Of a stretch of DNA of 16,621 nt, positions 1-8,618 are shown piece by piece. This DNA is from Polyangium jinanense (GTDB taxonomy: Bacteria; Myxococcota; Polyangia; Polyangiales; Polyangiaceae): NCBI RefSeq assembly GCF_028435365.1, contig NZ_JAGTJJ010000114.1, forward strand, positions 1-16,621, written 5' to 3'. The position numbers were made by a program, and so were the translations under genes. Each line of letters begins with the position of its first letter. Within the stretch, counting starts at the first letter, position 1. The notes under the pieces are model-generated. The model did no database searches and had not been told where the DNA came from. It worked only from the letters and a program-made list of their open reading frames with translations.

Positions 1-305
1 CCGCCCCGGACCCGGCGGGGGCTGTTCGCCCCTCGACCCGCCCCAGGGCAAGCCCTGGACTCGGGTTGGAAGAACCGCGCGATGCGCGGTTCTACCACGA
101 GCCGGTGGCAAGACGAGCGACAACGTTGCCGGTCGACACGTCGCGGCGCTCTCGGTTGGCAGCGTCGCTCCTGGTCTTGCCTCGGCCTGTTCGATGAACT
201 GCGCATCGCGCAGTTCATCGACCCTGGGTCCAGCGCTTGCGCTGGTCCGGGTCCAGGGGCGGATAGCCCCTGGTGGGGCCTGGGGCAACGCCCCAGCGCA
301 GCGGC
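1..305 (-). repeat. Composite palindromic element, copy 1 (truncated by window edge)
   Basis: Two inverted arms, each a string of short hairpins, face each other across a 98-base spacer. Arm at 18-93: GGGGC/GCCCC (18-22/28-32), CCAGGGC/GCCCTGG (43-49/52-58), AGAACCGCGC/GCGCGGTTCT (71-80/84-93). Arm at 192-295: CGATGAACTGCGC/GCGCAGTTCATCG (192-204/208-220), CCAGCGC/GCGCTGG (230-236/239-245), GGGGC/GCCCC (256-260/266-270), TGGGGC/GCCCCA (281-286/290-295). The reverse complement aligns along its length with the element at 13654-13934, so this copy lies in the opposite orientation. Its outermost hairpin is cut off at base 1. The inner end stops about 7 bases short of the stop codon of the HMG-CoA lyase gene. 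It contains no supportable protein gene; open frames here change register through the hairpins. It may be a non-autonomous mobile repeat (REPIN/MITE-like) or a structured transcript. Confidence 0.85.
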
Positions 306-311
306 CCGAGG

Positions 312-1292
312 TCAGCTCGGCCGACGCCGGAACGCGCCGGCTTTGTGCACCTTGCCTGGCAGCGGCCGACCGAGCACCCGCTCGGCCACGTTGCCCGCCT
401 CGATGAGTTTGTCGAGATCGATCCCCGTCTCGATTCCCATCCCGTGCAGCATGTACACGAGGTCCTCCGTTGCCACGTTCCCCGCGGCGCCTGGCGCGTA
501 CGGACAACCTCCGAGACCTCCCACCGACGCGTCGAAGTCCCGCACTCCGAGCTCGAGCCCCACCAAGATGTTCGCGAGCGCCGTCCCGCGTGTGTCGTGC
601 AGGTGCAGCGCGAACTGATCCACTCGCATCGCGTCGAGACAACGCAACACGATGTCGCGTGTCTGCTTCGGCGTCCCCACGCCGATCGTATCGCCCAGCG
701 ACACCTGGTAGCAGCCGAGCTCCAGCAGCTTCTTCGTGATCTCGACGCTCCGCTCCGCGGACACCGGGCCCTCGTATGGACATCCCCACACTGTCGACAC
801 GTACCCGCGCACGCGCAGGCCTGCCTCGATTGCCGGCGGCACGATCTCCGAGAACACCCCCAGCGTCCGATCGATCGACTTGTTGATGTTCTTCTGGTTG
901 TGCGTCTCGCTCGCGCTCATGAACACCGCGATCTCGCCGAGCCCTGTGGCGAGCGCGCGCTCGAGACCCTTTGCGTTCGGGCAGAGCGCGCTGAACGTCA
1001 CGCCCTCGGGTGGCCGCATCTCGCGCGCCAGATCCTCGGCGTCGGCGAGCTGCGGCACCCACTTCGGCGACACGAAGCTCGTGATTTCGAGCCGCTTCAC
1101 GCCGGACGCGACGAGCGCCGCGACGAGCTGCTTCTTCGCTTCGAGCGGGACGACGACCGCCTCGTTCTGCAGGCCGTCGCGCGGGCTCACCTCGTAGAGC
1201 GACACCCGATCGGGCGCGTGGGCGAACAGATCGTGCGGGGCTGCGCTCGAGCTCGAGGGGCGATCCGTCATGGGGTGACCATTGTTCGGCAT
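312..1292 (-). CDS. mvaB: Hydroxymethylglutaryl-CoA lyase
   Basis: Cleaves 3-hydroxy-3-methylglutaryl-CoA to acetoacetate and acetyl-CoA, the last step of leucine catabolism, in the cytosol. The 326-residue protein is a TIM-barrel of the HMGL-like family. SPRDGLQNE (36-44) carries the conserved Arg-Asp pair, HLHDTRG (230-236) supplies metal-binding histidines, and the family signature GGLGGCPYAPGAAGN (258-272) contains the catalytic Cys263. Length is normal for bacterial HMG-CoA lyases plus a Ser/Pro-rich N-terminal extension of about 25 residues. The ATG at 1292 is used; an in-frame ATG at 1271 (residue 8) is equally possible because neither has a clear Shine-Dalgarno. It begins 29 bases after the purF stop on the same strand, so co-transcription is plausible although the pathways are unrelated. 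The 3' end is followed directly by the palindromic element at 1-305. Confidence 0.95.
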   Translation of the reverse strand: MPNNGHPMTDRPSSSSAAPHDLFAHAPDRVSLYEVSPRDGLQNEAVVVPLEAKKQLVAALVASGVKRLEITSFVSPKWVPQLADAEDLAREMRPPEGVTFSALCPNAKGLERALATGLGEIAVFMSASETHNQKNINKSIDRTLGVFSEIVPPAIEAGLRVRGYVSTVWGCPYEGPVSAERSVEITKKLLELGCYQVSLGDTIGVGTPKQTRDIVLRCLDAMRVDQFALHLHDTRGTALANILVGLELGVRDFDASVGGLGGCPYAPGAAGNVATEDLVYMLHGMGIETGIDLDKLIEAGNVAERVLGRPLPGKVHKAGAFRRRPS

Positions 1293-1321
1293 GCACGGGC
1301 GCCGTCAACGCGTTGTGCGCG

Positions 1322-2785
1322 TTAGCCGTGTACGAGCCGGAGGTGCCTCGATTTCGGGTTCGGGTTGAACGGCACTGGGTAGGTGCCCGAGAAGCAGGCG
1401 GCGCAGTATCCGTTCTCGGCCGCCTCCCCGCTGCTCGGCGAGGTCGGCCCGTTCGGGGATGCCACACGCTCGATGTTGCGCACCGACGTGACGAGCCCTT
1501 CGAGCGACAGGTATCCGAGCGAGTCCGCGGTCACGTACTTGCAGATTTCGCCCTCGGTGTGCGTGGCTGCGATGAGCTCGGCGCGCGTCGGCGTATCGAT
1601 CCCGTAGAAACAGGGCCAGCGCGTCGGCGGGCTCGAGATCCGCAGGTGCACCTCGCGTGCCCCGGCGTCGCGCACCATCTTCACGATCTTCCGACTCGTC
1701 GTGCCCCGGACGATCGAGTCGTCCACGATCACGACGCGCTTGTTTGCGAGCGCCGCGCGGTTCGGCGAGAGCTTCAGCCGCACCCCGAAGTGCCGGATCG
1801 ACTGCTGCGGCTCGATGAACGTTCGGCCCACGTAGTGGCTGCGGATCAAGCCCATCTCGAAGGGCGCGCCGGCGCGCTCCGCAAAACCGATCGCCGCGGG
1901 CACCCCCGAGTCGGGCACGGGCACCACGACGACGTCCCCCGCGTCATTCCCGCCCGGAACGGGCGACTCCTCGGCGAGCTTGCGGCCGAGCGCCTTGCGC
2001 ACCTCGTACACGCTCGCGCCTTCGATGAGCGAGTCGGGCCGCGCGAAGTACACGTGCTCGAAGATGCAGAGCTTCCGCGTCCGCGGGGCGAAGGGCCTCA
2101 GCGATCGCGTCCCGGTCGCGTCCACGATCACCATCTCGCCCGGCTCGATGTCCCGCACGTACGTCGCGCCGATCAGATCGAACGCCGTCGGCTCGCTGGC
2201 GATCACCACCGCATCGACTCCGCCGTGCGACAGGCGACCCATGCAAAGTGGGCGGAAGCCCATCGGATCCCGCACGGCGATGAGCTCGCGCTCCGTGAGG
2301 AACAGGATCGAGTAGGCACCTTCGACCTGCCCGAGCGCCTCGGAGATGCGGCTCTCCACCGTCGCCTGCGTGCTCGCGGCGATGAGGTGCACGATCACCT
2401 CGGTGTCGCTCGCGCTCTGGAAGATGCTCCCGCGCGCCTCCAGCCGATCCCGCAGCGCCTCGTAGTTCGTCAGGTTCCCGTTGTGTCCGACCGCGACCGA
2501 CCCGCGCGCGTAGTCCACCGCGAAGGGTTGTGCGTTGCGGATGTGCGAACCGCCGGCGGTCGAGTACCGCACGTGGCCGATCGCCCGGTCGCCGCGCAGC
2601 GCCGCGAGATCCGTCGGGGAGAATCCTGCTTGCACGAGGCCCATCGACCGGTGCGGCGTGAGCCGCTCCCCGTCGCTCGTGACGATTCCCGCCGCCTCCT
2701 GACCTCGGTGCTGCAGCGCGTGCAGCCCGAGGTAGGTGATGTTGGCGGCCTCGGGGTGGCCATAGATGCCGAACACACCGCACAT
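1322..2785 (-). CDS. purF: Amidophosphoribosyltransferase (glutamine PRPP amidotransferase)
   Basis: Catalyses the first committed step of purine synthesis: PRPP plus glutamine gives 5-phosphoribosylamine. The 487-residue protein has two domains. The N-terminal Ntn-hydrolase glutaminase domain starts MCGVFGIYG, so Cys2 becomes the nucleophile after Met removal; no propeptide is present, unlike the Bacillus enzyme. The C-terminal phosphoribosyltransferase domain has the PRPP motif [15 protein letters not shown] (351-365). Cys240, Cys392 and the CxxC pair Cys461/Cys464 sit where the [4Fe-4S] cluster ligands of Fe-S type PurF proteins lie, so a cluster is predicted. The ATG at 2785 is fixed by the required Cys2; AAGAG about 8 bases upstream is a weak ribosome site. 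A perfect inverted repeat lies at 2817-2833, upstream of the start. The HMG-CoA lyase gene follows after 29 bases. Confidence 0.97.
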   Translation of the reverse strand: MCGVFGIYGHPEAANITYLGLHALQHRGQEAAGIVTSDGERLTPHRSMGLVQAGFSPTDLAALRGDRAIGHVRYSTAGGSHIRNAQPFAVDYARGSVAVGHNGNLTNYEALRDRLEARGSIFQSASDTEVIVHLIAASTQATVESRISEALGQVEGAYSILFLTERELIAVRDPMGFRPLCMGRLSHGGVDAVVIASEPTAFDLIGATYVRDIEPGEMVIVDATGTRSLRPFAPRTRKLCIFEHVYFARPDSLIEGASVYEVRKALGRKLAEESPVPGGNDAGDVVVVPVPDSGVPAAIGFAERAGAPFEMGLIRSHYVGRTFIEPQQSIRHFGVRLKLSPNRAALANKRVVIVDDSIVRGTTSRKIVKMVRDAGAREVHLRISSPPTRWPCFYGIDTPTRAELIAATHTEGEICKYVTADSLGYLSLEGLVTSVRNIERVASPNGPTSPSSGEAAENGYCAACFSGTYPVPFNPNPKSRHLRLVHG

Positions 2786-2816
2786 GCGGCGTCTCTTTAG
2801 TACGAAAGCGGGAGCC

Positions 2817-2833
2817 GGCCACGCGAGGTGGCC
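2817..2833. promoter_or_regulatory. Inverted repeat in purF leader (possible operator)
   Basis: A perfect 6-bp inverted repeat, GGCCAC and GTGGCC with a GCGAG spacer, lies 32-48 bases upstream of the purF start, within the 114-base gap between purF and the cytochrome gene. Its position suits an operator or leader hairpin, but GC-rich DNA produces such repeats by chance. No PurR-box match is recognised. Confidence 0.3.
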
Positions 2834-2874
2834 CTTGCGGAGCGGGGAGGGGTGGAGAGGGCGGAAAGGCCGGG

Positions 2875-2901
2875 AGAAAACAGCGCTTGCGGGCGAGCGC
2901 T
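2875..2901 (-). terminator. Probable intrinsic terminator of the cytochrome gene
   Basis: On the minus strand the stop codon TAG runs straight into a hairpin with AGCGCT arms (2896-2901 and 2882-2887). Two further pairs extend the stem to 8 bp with a 4-base loop. It is followed by G, then TTTT, then CTCCC. The first arm overlaps the stop codon. This is a compact stem with a short T tract; it is the clearest intrinsic terminator in the window and separates the cytochrome gene from purF. Confidence 0.6.
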
Positions 2902-3625
2902 ACTTCTTCGCGATGCCCCAGACCTTCGTGATGATGTCGCCCTCGAAGGGATCACCGTGGCAGGTGCCGCACTCCATGTCCTTCTTGTCGGCGCGCGTGA
3001 GCTTGTCCTCGTACTGCTCGTCCATGAACTTCTCGAGCGCCTTCTTGTCGGAGTGATTGAGGTTGTGCTCGTTGCCGTCGTGGCACGTGTCGCAGAAGAC
3101 CGCGCCGCCCTTCTCGTCGCGCAGCGCGACGACGAAGTTCTTCCACATGCCGCGCGTGATCTTGATGTTGCGCGTCTCGGCCTTGTAGTCGCCCTCGACG
3201 TGGCAGCCGTTGCAGTCCTTGTAGCCGAGCGCCTTCTGGAAGAGCGGCATCAGCTTCTTCTTCTGCGCGAGGCCGATCTTCGGCAGGTCGGCGAGCTTGT
3301 CCGGGGCGAGGCCGATCTTCTTGATGTCCTCGAGCATCTGGCTCTGGCGGATGTTCGTCGACGGTTTGCCCGAGGCGGCCGGCGGCGTCGCGGCCGTCCC
3401 GCCCGTGCCCGTCTCCGCGGGCTTCGCGTCGCCGGCGGGCTTCGCGTCGCCTTCGGGCTTCGCGTCGGTCACGCCGCCCGTCTCGGCGGGCTTGTCGGTC
3501 GCGGACCCGTCCGTCTTCTGATCGTTGGCGGTGTCGGGCGCAGGCGTCGAACCGCCGCCGCAGGCCGCGGCGACGCCCGACAGGGCGAGAGCAAAAACGA
3601 GGGCGAGGTGCTTCGTGGCTACCAT
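2900..3625 (-). CDS. Secreted triheme c-type cytochrome
   Basis: The 241-residue exported protein has three CxxCH haem-attachment motifs: CNGCH (138-142), CDTCH (178-182) and CGTCH (219-223). A hydrophobic signal segment (about 5-20) ends in VAAAC with Cys22, a plausible but not ideal lipobox, so it may be an outer- or inner-membrane lipoprotein. Residues 24-90 form a low-complexity linker rich in Ala, Pro, Gly and Lys with repeated DAKP units. The globular part is Lys-rich. A role in periplasmic electron transfer is inferred; the partner is unknown. The ATG at 3625 is preferred over the GTG at 3643 because it puts the signal peptide at the N terminus; neither has a good ribosome site. The gene lies 74 bases after the cyclic-nucleotide-binding gene on the same strand and ends in a probable intrinsic terminator. 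Confidence 0.85.
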   Translation of the reverse strand: MVATKHLALVFALALSGVAAACGGGSTPAPDTANDQKTDGSATDKPAETGGVTDAKPEGDAKPAGDAKPAETGTGGTAATPPAASGKPSTNIRQSQMLEDIKKIGLAPDKLADLPKIGLAQKKKLMPLFQKALGYKDCNGCHVEGDYKAETRNIKITRGMWKNFVVALRDEKGGAVFCDTCHDGNEHNLNHSDKKALEKFMDEQYEDKLTRADKKDMECGTCHGDPFEGDIITKVWGIAKK

Positions 3626-3699
3626 GGTGTCTCGGGCAGACACTACACGACCCGCCTCGCAGGACGGAAGTCCAAGGCGCGAAACTCGCGCCCGTGCCT

Positions 3700-4170
3700 T
3701 CAGAATTTGCCCGTGACCGTGAGGAACGTGAGCTTGTCGTTCGTCTCGCGGAGCCGTTGCGTCAGCATCCGGACGAAGCTCCAGAGCACTTCGTAGGCGA
3801 GATCCTTGTGCAGGAACAGGAGATCCTCGAAGGCGTCCTTGGGCACCGTGAGCAAGCGGCAGCGCTCGTGGACACGCGCGTCAGCCGAGCGGGGCGCCTC
3901 GTCGAGCAGGCTCATCTCGCCGAACACCGAGCCGGGTCCGAGCACCGCGAGCGCTTCCTCGCCCATGCCGGGTACCTCGCGGCTGATGCGCACCTTGCCT
4001 TCGAGGATGATGTAGAGCTTGTCGCCCGGATCTCCGTGCTGGAAGATCTTCGTCCCGAGCGCGTGGGACTCTTCGTTTGCGACGCGCGAGATCAGCTCGA
4101 GCGCCTGGGTGGTGAGCCCCTCGAACAGGGGCACCTTGCTGAGCTTCTCGATGCGTTCGGCGACGTCCAC
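3700..4170 (-). CDS. Stand-alone cyclic nucleotide-binding domain protein
   Basis: The 156-residue protein is a single cNMP-binding (CAP-ED) beta-roll. Glycines typical of the fold occur in HGDPGDKLYIILEGKV (45-60), and the phosphate-binding cassette FGEMSLLDEAPRSADARV (83-100) has the conserved Gly-Glu and the Arg-Ser pair that contact the cyclic phosphate. Helices follow to about residue 145. There is no helix-turn-helix, so it is not a CRP/FNR transcription factor in itself; it probably senses cAMP or cGMP and acts through a protein partner. The start is GTG at 4170 with no clear Shine-Dalgarno. It lies 86 bases downstream of tonB and 74 bases upstream of the cytochrome gene, all on one strand. 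The tonB-side leader contains a strong hairpin (4193-4217). Confidence 0.88.
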   Translation of the reverse strand: MDVAERIEKLSKVPLFEGLTTQALELISRVANEESHALGTKIFQHGDPGDKLYIILEGKVRISREVPGMGEEALAVLGPGSVFGEMSLLDEAPRSADARVHERCRLLTVPKDAFEDLLFLHKDLAYEVLWSFVRMLTQRLRETNDKLTFLTVTGKF

Positions 4171-4192
4171 GTGTCCGCGGAGGATAATGAGG

Positions 4193-4217
4193 CGCCGCGC
4201 GGAAAGGAAGCGCGGCG
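4193..4217. promoter_or_regulatory. Perfect inverted repeat between tonB and the cNMP-binding gene
   Basis: CGCCGCGC (4193-4200) and GCGCGGCG (4210-4217) form a perfect 8-bp stem with a 9-base loop. It lies 23 bases before the GTG start of the cNMP-binding gene and 40 bases after the tonB stop. A second palindrome, CGGCCGCGGCCG, lies at 4221-4232. On the minus strand no T tract follows, so a classical intrinsic terminator is not supported. It could be a processing site, an attenuating hairpin or a protein site. Confidence 0.4.
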
Positions 4218-4256
4218 ACTCGGCCGCGGCCGATCATGGTCCGCGCGTGATCGTGG

Positions 4257-5186
4257 TCAGCGCGTGAAGCGCACGCGGATCGGCGGCGTCGCGGCTGTTA
4301 TCGGGGTCCCGGTCCGGTCGAGCGCCGGCGTGTACCGCCTCGACAGGGCGCAGAGGCGCGCGGCGCGGCCGAAACCGTAGCCCGGATCGTTCACGACCTT
4401 CACGGACTGCGGCGACCCGTCCGAACGCACCGTGATGATGATCGACACCACGGCCTGATCGATCTGCTCGGCGTCGGCCTCGGGCGGGAAGGGGCAATCC
4501 CAGGCCGAGCTACCGGCGAGGTTCGCGGCCTTCGACAGATCCGGCCCCGCGGGCGCGGGCGGTGGCCCGCCTTTCCCCGTGCCCGTGCCGCCCTCTTTCC
4601 CATCGAGCGACGCGCCCTTGTTGTACGTCGGGACCTTTCCGGTCCCCGCCGCGCTCACCATCCCGTAGCTCGGTCCGGTCCCTTCGCCGCTCACGAAGCC
4701 TTGCCCCGTCATGTCCACGGGCTCTTCTTCGTCCGGCTCCTGCGTGAGCACCTTCGCGGCCTGCGAGGGCGGCGGCGGCGGCTCCGGATCCTTGTCGGGG
4801 ACCTCTTCTTCCGGCGCCTTCTCGGCCTTCGGCGCGGGCACAGGCGGCGGCGCCTCGGGCTCCGGCTCGGGCTCCGGGGGTTTTTCCTCGGGCTTGGGTT
4901 TGTCTTCGTTCTTCGGCGTCAGGTCGATGTCGTACTCGGTCCAGAAGAACTCGTGCAGACCCTGACGCATCTCCACGACCGCGCGCCGCATGTCGAACAG
5001 GGCGGTCATCGCGCGCGCGGAGGCGTAGCCGTGCGAAAGCAGCGCGAGCACGAGCCCGATCGCCGTGCCCGTTTTCGCCGCGCGATCACCGAGCGCGACG
5101 ACGGGCGCGAGCGGATCACGGTCGCGCTCGGCGGTGTGGTGGAACTGGCCTCCCCCCATCACGACTCTGTTCGCCGCCGAGCTCAT
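4257..5186 (-). CDS. tonB: TonB-family energy transducer
   Basis: This protein of about 309 residues has TonB architecture. There is an N-terminal region with one hydrophobic segment (TAIGLVLALL and flanks, around residues 40-62), a Pro/Glu/Lys-rich periplasm-spanning stretch (around 93-145), a Gly/Thr-rich linker, and a C-terminal domain with the TonB_C pattern 'VVSIIITVRSDGSPQSVKVV...GYGFGRAA'. With ExbB and ExbD it would transmit proton-motive force to outer-membrane receptors. About 35 residues precede the hydrophobic segment, longer than in E. coli TonB. The ATG at 5186 is preferred; GGAG at 5198-5201 is 11 bases upstream. A TTG at 5192, 5 bases from the same GGAG, is the alternative. 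The gene lies 76 bases after exbD. No receptor gene is present in the window, so the cargo is unknown. A gliding-motility or TolA-like role is an alternative. Confidence 0.82.
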   Translation of the reverse strand: MSSAANRVVMGGGQFHHTAERDRDPLAPVVALGDRAAKTGTAIGLVLALLSHGYASARAMTALFDMRRAVVEMRQGLHEFFWTEYDIDLTPKNEDKPKPEEKPPEPEPEPEAPPPVPAPKAEKAPEEEVPDKDPEPPPPPSQAAKVLTQEPDEEEPVDMTGQGFVSGEGTGPSYGMVSAAGTGKVPTYNKGASLDGKEGGTGTGKGGPPPAPAGPDLSKAANLAGSSAWDCPFPPEADAEQIDQAVVSIIITVRSDGSPQSVKVVNDPGYGFGRAARLCALSRRYTPALDRTGTPITAATPPIRVRFTR

Positions 5187-5262
5187 GATCAATCTATCTC
5201 CAAGGTCCGGGCGTGGAGCTCCGCGTGGCCTTACGGAGCCCCTCGAGTTTCGAGCGAAATTA

Positions 5263-5723
5263 TCACGGCGTCACGGGCGTGGGCGGCGGGGCCGGGGCCG
5301 CTTTGCCGTCCTCGGCGGGCACGGGCGTCACGCCGAAGGCGATCTTCGTGATCCCGGCGCGCTTCAAGAGATCGAGCGCGTGAAGCACACGGCCATGCTG
5401 GACCGTCTGCTCCGCGCGGATGACGGCGCGCAGATCGGGCGTCTTCGCCTGCGCCTCCTTCGCTCGCGGGAGCACGGCGTCGTCGTTCGGCAGCTTCTGG
5501 CCGTCGATGACCATGTCCCCGTTCGCGCGGAGCTCGACGCTGAAGACCATCTGCACTTCTTGCCCCGACGCGGCCTTCGGCAGGTCGAGCGGCAGGGCCT
5601 GCGACACGATGATCTTCGCCGTCACCATGAAGATGATGAGGAGCACGAGGGTGATGTCGACGAGGGGGGTGACGTTGATCCCCTCGACCATGTTGTCCTC
5701 GTTGTTCGAGCTCGACGCGGCCA

Positions 5724-5724
<1 letters not shown>
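5263..5724 (-). CDS. exbD: ExbD/TolR-type proton-channel subunit
   Basis: The 153-residue inner-membrane protein has a short cytosolic N terminus, a single membrane helix (about 20-40), a periplasmic domain, and a Pro/Ala-rich tail. The motif INVTPLVDITLVLLIIFMV contains Asp23, equivalent to the essential protonatable Asp of ExbD/TolR. It works with the upstream ExbB-like protein and probably with the TonB-like protein downstream. Its ATG shares a base with the exbB stop (TGATG), and GAGGAG at 5733-5738, 8 bases upstream and inside the exbB coding end, is one of the best ribosome sites in the window. Translational coupling with exbB is therefore expected. The TolR family is very similar; the adjacent tonB-like gene favours ExbD. 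Confidence 0.93.
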
Positions 5725-6533
<809 letters not shown>

Positions 6534-6635
6534 CTTCCGGTTGTGCCTTTCCGTCGTCGTGGGCCCTTGCAGCCCGGGCTTTTGATCTGGTTCACACGCC
6601 CTCTCGACGAGCTTCGAGGCGGGCGCGAAGTGGCG

Positions 6636-7739
6636 CTAAGCGGAATCGGAAGGCTCGGAGGAGGACTCGTCGCCTTCATCGCCACCGTCCGCGTCGCTGG
6701 CGCGTGAGGTTGCATCAACGATCTGACAAGCGGTGGCGAGGACCGTTGTGGCGTAGCCACCCTTCGGTAGCACAAAAGAAACGGTGAGCCCGCCGGATGC
6801 GTCAATCGGACGCACCAGCATGTCGGCGACCATGAGCCGCAGCGGCCGCCGGGTGCCCTCGCCGAGGGCGCGGAAGGCTTCGAGCCGGCTCGCATCGGGC
6901 AGCACCGTGGCGAGCACCTCGCGCTCGATGTCTCGCGGCGTGCCCTCGGGCCAGCGCATCTTCGCGCCGAACATCGGCCCCGTCGCCGAGATGGCCCCGG
7001 CCTCGGCCCGCGCCTTCGCGTCGTCGAGATCTCGCCCCTCGGCGGGGACGGCGAAGATCCCGCCGGAGTCGTGCTTTTTCGCGAGATCCCCCGGCAGCAC
7101 GGCGGCCCAGGTCCCGGCCTCGACCCGCCGCCCGAGCACCTCGTTGAACAACATCGACTGCAGGGCCGAGAACAAAAGCCGCTGCTCGCGCCGATCCCGC
7201 GGCCCCCGCTCCTCCCCGCGCAGCCAGGCAAGCGCCCGCGCCGGGTTCTGACCGTCGCGCCCGAACCGTTGCGGTCCAAACGAGTTCGGCACCCCCACGC
7301 GCCCTGCCTCCGCGAGCCGCTCCCCCACGCGGGCGGCGTCGTCCTGCGCGAGACCTCGCAGCGTGATCGTGAACCGGTTCCCCACGAGGTGCCCCGGCTT
7401 CAGCTTGTTCCCGTGCCGGGCCGCGCCGAGGATCTCCACGCCCGGCAGCGACATCTGGGCGAGCTTCGCCTCCGCGTCCTCCGCGATCGGCACCTGGATC
7501 GAGATCGTCTGCGTGGTGATTGCGTGCCGGTCCTTCATTCCGGCCCAGCCCGTGCCGCGCGGATCGGCGCCGAGGGAACGCGCGAGATCCCGCGCCACGT
7601 CGGGCGTGTTTTTTCCGGTCTTGCGCAGGGTGACGTAGAGGTGCTCGCCCTTGCCGCTCGGCGCGTACGCGGGGATCTCCTCGACGACGAAGTCCTCGGG
7701 GCTCGTACGGATCCTGGCGATCGGAAGGGGCGCCTGCAT
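6636..7739 (-). CDS. truD: tRNA pseudouridine synthase D
   Basis: Isomerises uridine 13 to pseudouridine in tRNA. The 367-residue protein has the TruD signature GWAGMKDRHAITTQ (64-77) with catalytic Asp70, the N-terminal 'SPEDFVVEEIP' segment (13-23), and the NSFGPQRFGRDGQN segment typical of the family. The C terminus ends in an acidic Ser/Asp/Glu-rich tail of about 30 residues that is probably dispensable. The ATG at 7739 fits the family N terminus (MQAPLPIARIRTSPEDF). It is divergent from the SUMF1-like gene, with about 116 bases between the chosen starts. It is the most upstream gene of the minus-strand run that extends to base 312. Confidence 0.96.
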   Translation of the reverse strand: MQAPLPIARIRTSPEDFVVEEIPAYAPSGKGEHLYVTLRKTGKNTPDVARDLARSLGADPRGTGWAGMKDRHAITTQTISIQVPIAEDAEAKLAQMSLPGVEILGAARHGNKLKPGHLVGNRFTITLRGLAQDDAARVGERLAEAGRVGVPNSFGPQRFGRDGQNPARALAWLRGEERGPRDRREQRLLFSALQSMLFNEVLGRRVEAGTWAAVLPGDLAKKHDSGGIFAVPAEGRDLDDAKARAEAGAISATGPMFGAKMRWPEGTPRDIEREVLATVLPDASRLEAFRALGEGTRRPLRLMVADMLVRPIDASGGLTVSFVLPKGGYATTVLATACQIVDATSRASDADGGDEGDESSSEPSDSA

Positions 7740-7855
7740 GGGCGGCAGAGGTTGACCGAAAACCGAGGCCCGTCCAAGCGGCCACGGCGGATTTGCCCTC
7801 GCCGGAAGCTTTCGGTATGAGTCGACGAGGCGGCTCGCTCGTCCTTCGTGGCGCC

Positions 7856-8611
7856 ATGAAGCCCATCGTCTTTTTCCGCTCTCCTCAGGCTCTTGGCCTC
7901 GCGGCCGTCGCGCTTCTCGCGGCGACCTTGCCGGCGCCTTCGGAGGCGGAGGCGAAGGGGAAGAAGTGCGCCGAGGGCATGGTGCGCGTGGCCGACAAGT
8001 ACTGCATCGACACGTACGAGGCGCACGTCGTCGAGATCGTCGGCAAGAACAAGACGAAGTCGCACTCGCCGTACCAGTCGGTCTCCGGCCTGCGCGTGAA
8101 GGCCGTGAGCAAGAAGGGCAAGGTCCCGCAGGCGTACATCAGCCGCGATCAGGCCGAGGAGGCCTGCAAGAACGCGGGCAAACGCCTCTGCGCCGACGAC
8201 GAGTGGATCGGCGCCTGCAAAGGCAAGAAGCCCACGACGTTCCCGTACGGCAGCGATCACGTCTCCGGCGTCTGCAACGACGGCGGTTTTTCCTCGTTCA
8301 ACGCGCTTTACGGCGTCGCCGGCGGCCCGCCGCCGCAGGAGGCGTACACGTTCGCGAACATGAACGACGAACGCCTCAACCAGATGAAGGGCACGCTCGC
8401 GAAGAGCGGCGCGTACAAGAAGTGCAAGTCGAGCTACGGCGCCTTCGACATGGTCGGCAACCTGCACGAGTGGACCGCCTCGAAGTCGGGCACGTTCCGC
8501 GGCGGCTACTACCTCGACACGCACCAGAACGGCGACGGCTGCGACTACAAGACCACCGCGCACAACGCGCGGTACCACGATTATTCAACCGGCTTCCGCT
8601 GCTGTCAGTGA
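7856..8611 (+). CDS. Secreted SUMF1/FGE-fold protein
   Basis: The 251-residue exported protein has a signal peptide (MKPIVFFR... hydrophobic to about residue 25, likely cleavage after SEAEA) and a formylglycine-generating-enzyme (FGE-sulfatase) fold. Landmarks are 'CAEGMVRVADKYCIDTYE', 'ISRDQAEEACKNAGKRLCADDEW', 'YGAFDMVGNLHEWTAS' and the C-terminal 'STGFRCC'. In true FGEs a Cys pair near the C terminus binds copper; here only the Cys of the GFRC motif is obvious, so enzymatic activity is doubtful and a structural or binding role is possible. The start at ATG 7856 gives a typical signal peptide. ATG 7817, with GGAAG 9 bases upstream, would add 13 residues and is a real alternative. It ends 7 bases before the stop of the convergent 5'-nucleotidase gene. 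Confidence 0.85.
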   Translation: MKPIVFFRSPQALGLAAVALLAATLPAPSEAEAKGKKCAEGMVRVADKYCIDTYEAHVVEIVGKNKTKSHSPYQSVSGLRVKAVSKKGKVPQAYISRDQAEEACKNAGKRLCADDEWIGACKGKKPTTFPYGSDHVSGVCNDGGFSSFNALYGVAGGPPPQEAYTFANMNDERLNQMKGTLAKSGAYKKCKSSYGAFDMVGNLHEWTASKSGTFRGGYYLDTHQNGDGCDYKTTAHNARYHDYSTGFRCCQ

Positions 8612-8618
8612 CGCCTGA

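Noticed and set aside
1..305. Insertion sequence with encoded transposase
   Set aside because: Neither this copy nor the complete one at 13654-13934 is long enough to encode a transposase, and no DDE/HUH motif is seen.
1313..2800. Long plus-strand open frame opposite purF (and a similar one at 273-1325 opposite the HMG-CoA lyase)
   Set aside because: They mirror strong minus-strand genes with full catalytic motifs, and their translations are Arg/His/Ala-rich with no family features, as expected from high-GC shadow frames.
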